DNA of 50,063 bases from Bryobacterales bacterium (GTDB lineage Bacteria > Acidobacteriota > Terriglobia > Bryobacterales > Bryobacteraceae). The number at the start of each line of letters is the position of its first letter. Position 1 is the stretch's first letter. The notes beneath the pieces were generated by a model. It had not been told where the DNA came from, searched no databases, and worked only from the letters and a program-made list of their open reading frames with translations. The DNA lies in assembly GCA_020854055.1 (NCBI GenBank), contig JADZGD010000004.1:1-50063 (forward strand), written 5' to 3'. A program made the position numbers and the translations under genes. This document shows positions 8,615 to 17,800 of the stretch, one piece after another.

Positions 8615-10300
8615 GTGGAGGCTTCGGCTTCCGATCGGATCGACGAACTCAACCGGATGGTGGAGTTGTTGGCGAACCGTGTTTCGGCGCTGGAACGGCT
8701 GGCCGGTATTGCGCCCGCGGGCGAACCAGCGGCTGGTGCAACCATTCCCGTTCCCGGCGGCGAGAGATCTCCAGCGCTGCTGCCGGTTTTAGGCCGCTGC
8801 CTGCTGGGGCTTGGCGGGGCATACCTGCTGCGCGCGCTGACCGCGGCGGGCGCGGTGCCTGCCTGGGCGGGAGTGGCGCTAGGCATCCTGTACGCAGTTG
8901 GCTGGATGGTCTCCTCGGTGCGGTTTTCCGCCGAGGAACGCCTGGTTGCCGGCTTCCATATCACCACCGCGGTACTGGCGATCTCTCCCATGTTGTGGGA
9001 GGCGACGGTGGTTTTTCACGCGGTGCATAACTGGGTTGCCGCCGGATTGCTGGCCGGATTTTCGCTACTGGGCCTGGAACTGGCCTGGAAGCGGAACCTG
9101 GGGGTGATCGCATGGATCACGGTGATGGCGGGCATGATTACAGCCTGGGCGCTGCTTCTCGCCACCCGGGACCTGGCGCCTTTCACGCTGGCGCTGCTGG
9201 TGATTACGGCGGCGGTTGAGTTTTCGGCCTGCCGTGACCACTGGCTCGGCGAACGCTGGCCGGTGGCGCTGTTCACCGACCTGGCGGTTCTCATGATGTC
9301 GTGGCTGGCAACCCGTCCGGCGGGGCTTCCGCCGGGTTACGCACCGGTGCCCGGTCAACTGCTGTTTGCGCTGCCCGCCGGGCTGCTGCTGGTCTATCTG
9401 GCGAGTATGGCCGTTCGCACTTTGCGGCGCGGGCTGGATGTTCGCGCCTTTGAAATTCTTCAGTTGATTGCCGCGCTTTCCCTGCTGGCGGCGGCGGTTG
9501 AGTGGGGCGGTGGAGGGCCACTTGCCACACTGGCGCTTGGGGTTTTTGCCATTCTCGCCGGCGCGGGCGGTTATGTGGCGGGCTTCGCGTTGCTGCGCCG
9601 TGGCGCCCGGCGTAATTTTTATGCCTATACCTCTCTCGGTTTTGCGCTGATTGCCGCAGGCAATTTGCTGGTACTGCCGCGGGTAGGGCGCGCCGCTGTG
9701 TGGTGCCTGCTGGGGTTGGCGGCAGTTTGGCTGGCGCGGCGTGGGCAGCCTCCGATCCTTCGCGTTCACGGTCTGGCTTTTCTGGCGTTGGCGGCGGTTG
9801 AGACCCGCCTGACGGCTGTGGTTACGGCCATTGTTCGGCCGGAGTTGCCGTCGCCGGGTGAGTTCGGCCTGCTGGCGCCGGCGGCGCTGGTGGTGTTGTG
9901 GTTAGGCTACGGGCTGCTCGCTCAACGCGACGAAGCCGGAACACGCATGCCGGCCGCGCTCACGGCCGGGGTAGCTATCTGGGGCGCTTGTGTGGTTGTG
10001 GCCTGCTACCTCACCCACCGGCCCGGGCTCCACGTTCAGGCCGGGTGGGGCGGGATGATTCTGACCACGCTGCTGGTCTTCGCCGCCACGGCGGCGGCAT
10101 GGCTCGGGAGGCGCTTCTCGCGGCAGGAGTTGGCCTGGCTGCTTTGGCCGACCATGGTTGCCGCCGGGTACCGCCTGCTGGCGCATGACTTCCGCTCCGG
10201 GCGCCCGGAAATGCTCTCGCTGGAGCTGTTGTTGTTCGGCGGAGCGCTGATTGCGATTCCCAGAATCATGCGGGATCCGGCCCGGGCGCAGGGCTCGTAA
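8615..10300 (+). CDS. polytopic membrane protein with N-terminal coiled coil (possibly DUF2339-like)
   Basis: This 561-aa protein starts with a short heptad-like region (about residues 5-30), then a Pro/Gly linker, then roughly a dozen or more hydrophobic helices to the C-terminus. This layout resembles DUF2339 membrane proteins, though it is shorter than most, so the family call is tentative. The start is GTG 8615 with GAGGAGG 8 bases upstream. It follows the NrfD gene by 10 bases, which argues for co-expression with the redox module, but no heme, cysteine or quinone motif was seen. Function unknown. Confidence 0.7.
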   Translation: MEASASDRIDELNRMVELLANRVSALERLAGIAPAGEPAAGATIPVPGGERSPALLPVLGRCLLGLGGAYLLRALTAAGAVPAWAGVALGILYAVGWMVSSVRFSAEERLVAGFHITTAVLAISPMLWEATVVFHAVHNWVAAGLLAGFSLLGLELAWKRNLGVIAWITVMAGMITAWALLLATRDLAPFTLALLVITAAVEFSACRDHWLGERWPVALFTDLAVLMMSWLATRPAGLPPGYAPVPGQLLFALPAGLLLVYLASMAVRTLRRGLDVRAFEILQLIAALSLLAAAVEWGGGGPLATLALGVFAILAGAGGYVAGFALLRRGARRNFYAYTSLGFALIAAGNLLVLPRVGRAAVWCLLGLAAVWLARRGQPPILRVHGLAFLALAAVETRLTAVVTAIVRPELPSPGEFGLLAPAALVVLWLGYGLLAQRDEAGTRMPAALTAGVAIWGACVVVACYLTHRPGLHVQAGWGGMILTTLLVFAATAAAWLGRRFSRQELAWLLWPTMVAAGYRLLAHDFRSGRPEMLSLELLLFGGALIAIPRIMRDPARAQGS

Positions 10301-10350
10301 ACCCGCAGCACACGAGCCGGGGATTTCGCGCTATCAATAGAGGAATCAAC

Positions 10351-10842
10351 ATGAGCCCGACGTTCTACAAGTTTTTGGGAATCGGCCTGGTGGTGGTCGC
10401 TATCGTGATCGGTTTCACGCTGCTTGGCACGCGCGGCAGCCACCTCGAGTTGACGGGTAAGATTCTGAAGGTCCGCACACTCGGCCCCGATGCGGCCAAC
10501 TCGATCGCCATCATTGATTTCCGCTTCGAAAATCCGTCCAACTATCCCTTCGTCGTCCGCACGATCAGCGTGACACTGACCGGCGCCGATGGGAAAGAGT
10601 ATGAAGGGCAGGTTATTTCGGAGCCCGATATGCGCACCATTTTTGCCGGCTATCCGCTGCTGGGCCAGATGTACAACGAGACGCTGAAGCCCCGCGCCAG
10701 GATTTCGCCCCACAGCGGCATGGACCGGACGGTGGGGGCAAGCTTTGAGGCGCCCGAGAGCGTGCTGGCGGGCCGCAGGAACCTTCGCATCCGGGTAGAG
10801 GATGTGGATGGTCCCGTCTCGATGATTAACGAACACTCCTGA
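10351..10842 (+). CDS. membrane-anchored small beta-rich protein of unknown function
   Basis: The 163-aa protein has a single N-terminal transmembrane helix (about residues 6-26) and an extracytoplasmic, probably all-beta domain. The core reads like an immunoglobulin-like domain (IAIIDFRFENPSNYPFVVRTI, then TLTGADGKEYEG). This type of fold is seen in LEA14-like and DUF4352-like proteins, but I do not recognise a family firmly. AGAGGAATCAAC precedes ATG 10351. It sits 50 bases after the membrane protein of the redox module and just before guanine deaminase; a link to either is not evident. Confidence 0.65.
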   Translation: MSPTFYKFLGIGLVVVAIVIGFTLLGTRGSHLELTGKILKVRTLGPDAANSIAIIDFRFENPSNYPFVVRTISVTLTGADGKEYEGQVISEPDMRTIFAGYPLLGQMYNETLKPRARISPHSGMDRTVGASFEAPESVLAGRRNLRIRVEDVDGPVSMINEHS

Positions 10843-10866
10843 GGCGGATACAATCAAGGGTTGGGA

Positions 10867-11334
10867 ATGCAGCCCGAATTCATGAATCGCGCCATCGGCC
10901 TGGCGCTGGAAAACGTTACTTCCGGACGAGGCGGGCCGTTTGCGGCCGTGATCGTTCAAAATGGAAGCATCCTGGCCGAAGGAGTCAATCAGGTTACTAC
11001 CGCGCTCGATCCGACGTCCCATGCCGAGATGAACGCGATCCGCAACGCCTGCCGGCGGCTGGCGGCCTGGCAGTTGAGCGGCTGCGAGATCTATACGACG
11101 TGCGAGCCGTGTCCGATGTGCCTTGGCGCCATCTACTGGGCCCGTCTGGACCGCATCTACTTTGCCTGCTCGCGGGAGGATGCGGCCGCGTCGGGGTTTG
11201 ACGATCTGTTCATTTATCGCGAACTCGATCAGCCACCCGAGCGGCGCCGGCTGCCGGCCCGGCAGGCGATGCGGGACGAGGCTCTGGAGATCTTCAACGT
11301 CTGGAATGGCCAGGCGGTGAAGACTCCTTACTGA
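10867..11334 (+). CDS. guaD: guanine deaminase
   Basis: This cytidine-deaminase-fold enzyme hydrolyses guanine to xanthine and ammonia, a step of purine salvage and catabolism. The zinc site is clear: HAEMNAIRNA (His ligand plus catalytic Glu) and CEPCPMCLGAIYWA (two Cys ligands). GRGGPFAAVIV at the N-terminus and GFDDLFIYREL towards the C-terminus match the GuaD family (short bacterial form, about 155 aa) rather than tRNA adenosine deaminase. The frame also opens at TTG 10861; ATG 10867 was chosen because AAGGG lies at a better distance. Another Met lies 15 bases further on. It abuts an aldolase-like gene 5 bases downstream. Confidence 0.9.
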   Translation: MQPEFMNRAIGLALENVTSGRGGPFAAVIVQNGSILAEGVNQVTTALDPTSHAEMNAIRNACRRLAAWQLSGCEIYTTCEPCPMCLGAIYWARLDRIYFACSREDAAASGFDDLFIYRELDQPPERRRLPARQAMRDEALEIFNVWNGQAVKTPY

Positions 11335-11339
11335 CTCTC

Positions 11340-12677
11340 ATGAAGCGGATTTTCTCCAATGAGCTGATCGACTCGCTTGCCTCCCGTCTCTCCGGAGAGC
11401 CTCCACCCGTATTGGCGCGCCAACCGGTACACACGGTTTATGGCGGCGCCAATCTGTTCAAGGCCGGCACGGCGCAGAAGTTCGGCGCGCTTGCCCTGGG
11501 CGCGCTGGCTACCTATGCGCCCGATGCCGGTTCGCTGGGAGTGAGCGAACCGGTTTACGCGCGTGTCGTTCACAAGCTGCGCACAGAACCGGTGGAGGAT
11601 TACCGGATCGATTTTGAAGACGGCTATGGGAATCGCTCCGATGAAGAAGAGGACGGCCACGCGGTGTCTGCTGCCGCCGAGGTGGCTTGCGCGGCGAAGG
11701 AGGGGAAATTGCCTCCGGGCATCGGCATCCGCATCAAGCCGCTCACGTCGCAATTGTACCGGCGGTCCGTTCGCACGCTGGAGCTTTTCTTCACGCGGTT
11801 GCTGGAAGAGGCGCCGCTGCCTTCCGGTTTCGCGCTAACACTGCCTAAGATCACCGGCCGGGAACAGGTTGAGGTCTTGGCCGGCCTGCTGGAACGCTTA
11901 GAGCGGGCGCTGGGCGTGCCGGCGGGCGCCACCGGTATTGAGCTGATGATTGAGACCCCCCGGGCGTTGTTCACCCGGACGGGCGCCTGCGCGCTGCCGG
12001 AACTGGCCGCCGCGGGAGGAGGGCGCACGGTGGCGGCTCACCTGGGGGCTTACGACTACACCGCGCTGTGCGACGTGATTGCCGCTTTCCAACGCCTTGA
12101 TAGCCCCATCTGCGACTATGTTCGCCACACCATGCAGGCGGCGCTGGCCGGTACCGGAATCCGCCTGGTGGATGGGGCGACGAACCGGATGCCGGTTCCC
12201 ATCCATCGGGGCGGGAATCTGACGGAGGAACAATCGGCCGCCAATCGCGAGGCAGTTCACGCCGGGTGGAACCTGCACGGCGCCCACGTCCGCCGCGCGC
12301 TCGAAAACGGCTTCTACCAGGGATGGGATCTGCATCCGGCGCAGCTGGTGGCGCGCTACGCCGCCGTTTACACATTCTTTGAGCAGAACCTGGAAGACGC
12401 GAGCCGCCGCCTGCGGGCATTCATCGCCAGGAGTGCCCAGGCTACGCTGAAGGCCGGAGTATTTGACGATGCGGCCAGCGGTCAGGGCCTGCTCAATTTT
12501 TTCCTTCGCGCGCTGAACTGTGGAGCGTTCAGTGAAGAGGAAGTCAGCCGGCACGCCGGCCTCACTATCGCCGAGCTTCGCACCGGCTCCTTTCTGGAGA
12601 TCCTGCGCCTGCGGCCGAGCGCCGAACCCTCTTCTTTTCGAGGGCCCGGAGGCGGGGGCGGAGAGATCCCACACTGA
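11340..12677 (+). CDS. DUF6986-type aldolase/citrate-lyase-like protein
   Basis: The 445-aa protein belongs to the HpcH/HpaI aldolase/citrate lyase-like superfamily in the version often annotated DUF6986 or, misleadingly, phosphoenolpyruvate kinase. Visible landmarks are the acidic DYRIDFEDGYG (a metal/substrate site resembling that of citrate lyase beta), GIELMIETPRALF and AHLGAYDYTA. The C-terminal GWNLHGAHVRRALENGFYQG and DLHPAQLVARYA are reminiscent of the citrate lyase/malate synthase-like core. The substrate is unknown. It starts 5 bases after guaD, so a role in purine or C2/C3 catabolism is plausible but inferred from position alone. Confidence 0.78.
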   Translation: MKRIFSNELIDSLASRLSGEPPPVLARQPVHTVYGGANLFKAGTAQKFGALALGALATYAPDAGSLGVSEPVYARVVHKLRTEPVEDYRIDFEDGYGNRSDEEEDGHAVSAAAEVACAAKEGKLPPGIGIRIKPLTSQLYRRSVRTLELFFTRLLEEAPLPSGFALTLPKITGREQVEVLAGLLERLERALGVPAGATGIELMIETPRALFTRTGACALPELAAAGGGRTVAAHLGAYDYTALCDVIAAFQRLDSPICDYVRHTMQAALAGTGIRLVDGATNRMPVPIHRGGNLTEEQSAANREAVHAGWNLHGAHVRRALENGFYQGWDLHPAQLVARYAAVYTFFEQNLEDASRRLRAFIARSAQATLKAGVFDDAASGQGLLNFFLRALNCGAFSEEEVSRHAGLTIAELRTGSFLEILRLRPSAEPSSFRGPGGGGGEIPH

Positions 12678-12680
12678 TAT

Positions 12681-12698
12681 CCCCGGCGCCGCCCGGGG
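12681..12698. repeat. GC-rich 6-bp stem-loop
   Basis: CCCCGG and CCGGGG arms surround a 6-base loop immediately after the aldolase-like stop codon and before the outer-membrane protein gene. No T run follows. It may be an attenuator or mRNA-stabilising hairpin; low certainty. Confidence 0.3.
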
Positions 12699-12727
12699 AG
12701 TTGCCCGCTGACGGGGAAGAAACTTTG

Positions 12728-13495
12728 ATGATGCACCGGCTGCCGGAACTGGCGAGCGCGCTGCTGTTTTCGTGCGTGATCGCCACGGCCGGTCCGCCCT
12801 TTCTGACCGACGATCCGGAACCCGTTCCATGGCATCACTATGAGGCCTATGCGTTCAGCACATGGAACCGCTCCTCCGGATCGACCTTCCTGATGATTCC
12901 GGCTTTCGAGTTCAACGCCGGCGTGGCTCCCGATGTGCAACTGCATATCATCCTTCCCGGCGCGTACACCACCCCACCGCGGGCCTTTGGAATTGGAGAC
13001 ATCGAACTCGGCGTAAAATACCGCTTCCTGCACGAGACAGCCAGCCGTCCGCAGATTGGCGTCTTCCCGATGCTCGAGGTGCCATCCGGGGATAGCAGGC
13101 GCGGCCTGGGAAACGGGACAACGTGGGCGCGCCTGCCCGTCTGGCTACAGAAAAGCAACGGTTCCTGGACCACATACGGGGGCGGGGGGTACCAGATCAA
13201 CCATGCGCCCGGCATGCAGGACTCCGTATTCGCCGGCTGGCTGGTTCAGAGGGAGATCACCAAGCACCTGATCCTCGGCGCCGAACTCTACTACCAGGGT
13301 CCACAAACCGCAGGCGACCGGCGGTCGGCATTGGCCGACATGGGAGGATACTACAATCTTCGAGAGAACCTCAGTCTGCTCTTCATGGTGGGGCATACGG
13401 TTGCGGGCGAGCGGCAGATGGCCGGGTACTTCGGTTTGTACTACACGTGGGGATCAAATCGGCCGGCAGCCGGTATAAGATCCTCGCTACACTAG
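12728..13495 (+). CDS. putative outer-membrane beta-barrel protein
   Basis: The protein (255 aa from this start) has a signal peptide (residues 1-21, ending near ATAG) followed by an alternating amphipathic pattern with aromatic-rich strands. Examples are YEAYAFSTWNR, IELGVKYRF, WTTYGGGGY, LILGAELYYQG and GYFGLYYTWG. This is the look of the phenol-degradation meta-pathway/transporter-like outer-membrane family. The frame opens at TTG 12701, but ATG 12728 with GGGGAAGAAA upstream gives a proper signal peptide. A second ATG follows directly. It precedes a Pit phosphate transporter by 82 bases; the cargo is unknown. Confidence 0.7.
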   Translation: MMHRLPELASALLFSCVIATAGPPFLTDDPEPVPWHHYEAYAFSTWNRSSGSTFLMIPAFEFNAGVAPDVQLHIILPGAYTTPPRAFGIGDIELGVKYRFLHETASRPQIGVFPMLEVPSGDSRRGLGNGTTWARLPVWLQKSNGSWTTYGGGGYQINHAPGMQDSVFAGWLVQREITKHLILGAELYYQGPQTAGDRRSALADMGGYYNLRENLSLLFMVGHTVAGERQMAGYFGLYYTWGSNRPAAGIRSSLH

Positions 13496-13577
13496 GGAGT
13501 TGCGGCCAGGGTTCTCGAGCAATACTGAGGTTGGTCAACAGACAATAGCCGTCCTGGCGCTACGACAAAGTCTCTGA

Positions 13578-14606
13578 ATGTCTCCGGAACTGATCATTGC
13601 CCTGGTAGTAATCACAGTTGCTCTCCTGTTTGACTACATTAATGGCTTTCACGATGCCGCCAACTCCATCGCGACGGTTGTCGCCACCCGGGTTCTGACG
13701 CCGTTCCAGGCCGTATTGTTGGCCGCGTTTTTCAACTTCATCTCGGCGTTCAGTTTCGGCACGGCAGTGGCCAAGACCGTCGGCGCCGGGTTGGTGGATC
13801 TTCATGCCGTCACGGTCTATGTGATGCTGGCAGCCCTGATCGGCGCCATTACGTGGGATCTGTGCACCTGGTGGGTAGGATTGCCCACCAGCTCATCGCA
13901 CGCGCTGTTTGGCGGGCTGGCCGGCGCGGCGCTGACTCGCGTGGCGCTGCACCAGGGCGTGCATCATCTTTCCGGCGTCCTGATCTGGTCCGGCTGGATG
14001 AAGACGCTGGCCTTTATGGTCGTGGCGCCGTTCATCGGCCTGATCGCCGCGTATATTTATATGGTTCTCGTGTTCTGGCTTTTCCGCAGATCGAGTCCGT
14101 ATAAGATGGACGTCTATTTCCGGAAACTGCAGTTGGTGTCTGCCTCCGCGCTTAGCTTTTCCCACGGCACCAACGACGCGCAGAAGACGATGGGCATCAT
14201 CACCGGAGTGTTGTTCACCTCGCGCCTGATTCCGGAGTTCGTCGTGCCCAAGTGGGTGATTTTCGCCGCCGGCGCCGCCATCGGGCTAGGCACGCTATCA
14301 GGCGGCTGGCGCATTGTACACACGATGGGTTCGCGGATCACGAAACTGAAGCCGCGTGGGGGATTCTGCGCCGAGTCAGCCGCCGCCACCTCCATCCTGC
14401 TGGCGACGCATTTCGGCGTAGGCGTATCCACCACACACGTCATCACCGGAGCGATCACCGGCGTGGGTTCGATTCAACGGGTGAAGGCGGTGCGCTGGGG
14501 AGTGGCAGCCAACATCGTGTGGGCGTGGGTACTCACGATTCCGGCGTCGGCGCTGGTGGCGGGACTGGTCTACCTGCTGCTTCGCCTGGTGGGGCTGGAC
14601 TACTAG
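13578..14606 (+). CDS. inorganic phosphate transporter, Pit family
   Basis: The 342-aa inner-membrane protein takes up metal-phosphate with protons. It shows both copies of the family signature from internal duplication: FDYINGFHDAANSIATVVATR (residues 18-38) and FSHGTNDAQKTMGIITG (about 193-209). Hydrophobic helices surround both. The length is at the short end of the Pit family, as in many PitA/PitH proteins. It converges on the ROK kinase gene with only 24 bases between them. No phoU-like partner gene is adjacent. Confidence 0.93.
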   Translation: MSPELIIALVVITVALLFDYINGFHDAANSIATVVATRVLTPFQAVLLAAFFNFISAFSFGTAVAKTVGAGLVDLHAVTVYVMLAALIGAITWDLCTWWVGLPTSSSHALFGGLAGAALTRVALHQGVHHLSGVLIWSGWMKTLAFMVVAPFIGLIAAYIYMVLVFWLFRRSSPYKMDVYFRKLQLVSASALSFSHGTNDAQKTMGIITGVLFTSRLIPEFVVPKWVIFAAGAAIGLGTLSGGWRIVHTMGSRITKLKPRGGFCAESAAATSILLATHFGVGVSTTHVITGAITGVGSIQRVKAVRWGVAANIVWAWVLTIPASALVAGLVYLLLRLVGLDY

Positions 14607-14630
14607 GCGAGCCTGGATGCCATCGGGAAC

Positions 14631-15650
14631 TTATAGCAATTGGGCGTTCCGGGCGAAGTTCAGCGCTTCCACGGCCGCGCCACGGGCACCGGCAGTATCG
14701 CCGTTGGGCATCAGGTGGATGGGAATATCGGCCTGCTCGGCGCGCTGAGCAGGCATGCCGCGCCGGATCTCGTGCAGGAACCACTGCTGGAATTCAGGGA
14801 CGGTCTCGATGGCTCCACCGCCCACGATGAGCGCATCGGGATCGAAGGTGTTCACCATCTCGTCGAAAAACAGGCCCAACGCGCGCGCCTGCACGCGGAA
14901 GATGTCGCGGCAGAGCGTATCGCCGGTTTCTGCCATTCCGCGTACGAGTTTGGCCGCTTTGGATATGTTGCCCACCCGGGCGAGTTCGTGGTCCGGCGAA
15001 CGTTCCAGGTAATAGGGCAGCAGGGTCTGGGTAATGGCGGTAAGCGAACAAAGCGACTCGAGGTCGCCTACCCGGCCGCAATTGCAGTGGGGCACGAGGC
15101 CCTCAATGCCGTCGATGTGTTGATAGGGGATCAGCACATGGCCCAGTTCGCCGCCAAAGCCCTTGCGCCCCTTCACAACGCGGCCTTCCACAATGACGCC
15201 GCCGCCCAATCCCGTGCCGATGATGGCCGAAAGCGATGTCGCCTCGTTCCGGGCGCCGAAAATGGTGAAGTGGCCCCACAGGGCGCCGGCATTGCCGTCG
15301 TTCAGGTAGTTCACGGGCATGCCGAGGCGCTTCTCCAGATTTCCGCGGATGTCGAAGCCGGACCAAAGGGAATGGACAAAGTTGGTGGAACCTTCGGCGC
15401 TCAACACGCCGTTGCTGCTGGCAGGTCCGGGGGTGTCAAGCCCCACGGCAACCACGTCGTTGAGCGAGACGCCGGCCTTGCCGGCAGCGATCTCGAGCCC
15501 TTCTTCAATCTGCCGGAGGCACACCTCGGGCCCCTCCACCGACCGGGCCGGATGTTCGGCCAGCCCCTCAATCAGGAATTGCTCGCGGCCGTTCAGTAAC
15601 GTATAGTTGATGGCGGTTCCGCCAAGATCCACACCTGCTACGACTTTCAC
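14631..15650 (-). CDS. ROK-family sugar kinase (glucokinase-like)
   Basis: The 339-aa cytoplasmic kinase probably phosphorylates glucose or a related sugar. The N-terminal phosphate motif is GVDLGGTAIN (residues 6-15), the catalytic aspartate sits in LNDGNAGALWG (D118), and IGTGLGGGVIV is the second phosphate site. The zinc motif region reads HCNCGRVGDLES, so C189 and C191 are present but the third cysteine of the usual CxCGxxGCxE is aspartate (D196). The frame stays open far upstream, but GTG 15650 starts right at the conserved domain. The upstream extension would overlap a divergent gene that has a good ribosome site. Confidence 0.88.
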   Translation of the reverse strand: MKVVAGVDLGGTAINYTLLNGREQFLIEGLAEHPARSVEGPEVCLRQIEEGLEIAAGKAGVSLNDVVAVGLDTPGPASSNGVLSAEGSTNFVHSLWSGFDIRGNLEKRLGMPVNYLNDGNAGALWGHFTIFGARNEATSLSAIIGTGLGGGVIVEGRVVKGRKGFGGELGHVLIPYQHIDGIEGLVPHCNCGRVGDLESLCSLTAITQTLLPYYLERSPDHELARVGNISKAAKLVRGMAETGDTLCRDIFRVQARALGLFFDEMVNTFDPDALIVGGGAIETVPEFQQWFLHEIRRGMPAQRAEQADIPIHLMPNGDTAGARGAAVEALNFARNAQLL

Positions 15651-15774
15651 GCCCTTCGCCTCGAATGAAATTGGAATGCCAGCCGTTTCCAGATTAGCAG
15701 CCCCGGCCGTGGCGCCGGAACCGATTGCGGGAACATTTCCGTGTGCGCCTGCGTATTCGCTCTCGAGGAGGACC

Positions 15775-16107
15775 ATGTACTGCACCAGTTGTGGTATCGA
15801 GTTACGGGGGGAGGATCGCTTCTGTTCCCAGTGCGGGGCGCGCACCTCACTGGCTCCGCCACCGGAGCCAGGCGCCGGCCGCCCGCCGCTCTCGCTCGAT
15901 AAGGGCCGCAAGAAGATCGGTGGCGTTTGTGCCGGGTTTGCCCGGTATATGGACGCCGATGTGTCACTGATACGAATCATCTGTCTGATTGTTGCCTTTT
16001 CAACCGGGATCGGCTTCATCGCCTACCTGGTGGCCTGGATCGTCCTGCCTGCCGACCCCAATGCGGCCACGGTCCGGGTCTCCACCCGGACCGTTCAGAC
16101 TGTTTGA
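15775..16107 (+). CDS. zinc-ribbon PspC-domain membrane protein
   Basis: The 110-aa protein has an N-terminal zinc ribbon (C3, C6, C17, C20), a Pro-rich linker and a PspC domain (about residues 40-93). The domain includes KKIGGVCAGFARYMDADVSLIRI and one or two membrane segments ending in AWIVLP. PspC proteins take part in the phage-shock envelope stress response; the zinc-ribbon version is common in soil bacteria and its exact role is unknown. ATG 15775 follows GAGGAGGACC. It is divergent from the ROK kinase with 124 bases between starts, and no other psp gene is nearby. Confidence 0.88.
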   Translation: MYCTSCGIELRGEDRFCSQCGARTSLAPPPEPGAGRPPLSLDKGRKKIGGVCAGFARYMDADVSLIRIICLIVAFSTGIGFIAYLVAWIVLPADPNAATVRVSTRTVQTV

Positions 16108-16123
16108 AAAACTTCACCGGACG

Positions 16124-16157
16124 AGGCGAGGGCCGCGGCAAGATGGGGCTCTCGCCT
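16124..16157 (+). terminator. possible terminator after the PspC gene
   Basis: AGGCGAG and CTCGCCT pair over 7 bp with a 20-base GC-rich loop region that can fold further, followed by TTCTTG. It lies 17 bases past the PspC stop and upstream of the SUF promoter. The T tract is weak, so this is a modest call. Confidence 0.35.
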
Positions 16158-16294
16158 TTCTTGTATCCACGCGCCTCATTTTTCATCTAAACTATTGGTT
16201 AAGAAGCAGATCATGACAGGCCCGAGCAGTCAGTGCGCAGCGCCTTCGAGAAGCAGCCCGCTGCTCGCTGATGGATTCGGCCTATTTGTTGCGA

Positions 16295-16312
16295 ATAGTT
16301 GACTGATAAGTC
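16295..16312 (+). promoter_or_regulatory. IscR/Rrf2-like operator candidate upstream of sufB
   Basis: ATAGTTGACT matches the left half of the known IscR type 1 consensus (ATASYYGACT) exactly, and AGTC follows after a 4-base centre. The consensus centre is 5 bases, and the outer right half (TACTTC) is not conserved. The site overlaps the -35 box of the SUF promoter, the right place for repression. The operon's last gene encodes an Rrf2 protein with three Cys ligands. Binding is inferred. Confidence 0.5.
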
Positions 16313-16326
16313 TACTTCAAGATAAT
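16299..16326 (+). promoter_or_regulatory. sigma70-like promoter of the suf operon
   Basis: The -35 box TTGACT (16299-16304) and -10 box GATAAT (16321-16326) are separated by 16 bases, predicting transcription from about 16333, roughly 25 bases before the sufB ATG. Both hexamers are close to consensus. This is the clearest promoter in the window. Confidence 0.6.
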
Positions 16327-16340
16327 CTGATTAGGAGACC

Positions 16341-16351
16341 GAGGTTACCTC
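16341..16351 (+). promoter_or_regulatory. ribosome-binding site of sufB inside a small palindrome
   Basis: GAGGT, the likely Shine-Dalgarno of sufB (12 bases before ATG 16358), pairs perfectly with ACCTC one base further on. The 1-base loop is too tight for an intramolecular hairpin to form as written, so the symmetry may be a protein site or chance. Confidence 0.3.
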
Positions 16352-16357
16352 TCTTAC

Positions 16358-17800
<1,443 letters not shown>

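Noticed and set aside
15651..16019. Upstream extension of the ROK kinase frame
   Set aside because: The extra residues show no family similarity and would overlap the divergent zinc-ribbon/PspC gene, which has a good ribosome-binding site.
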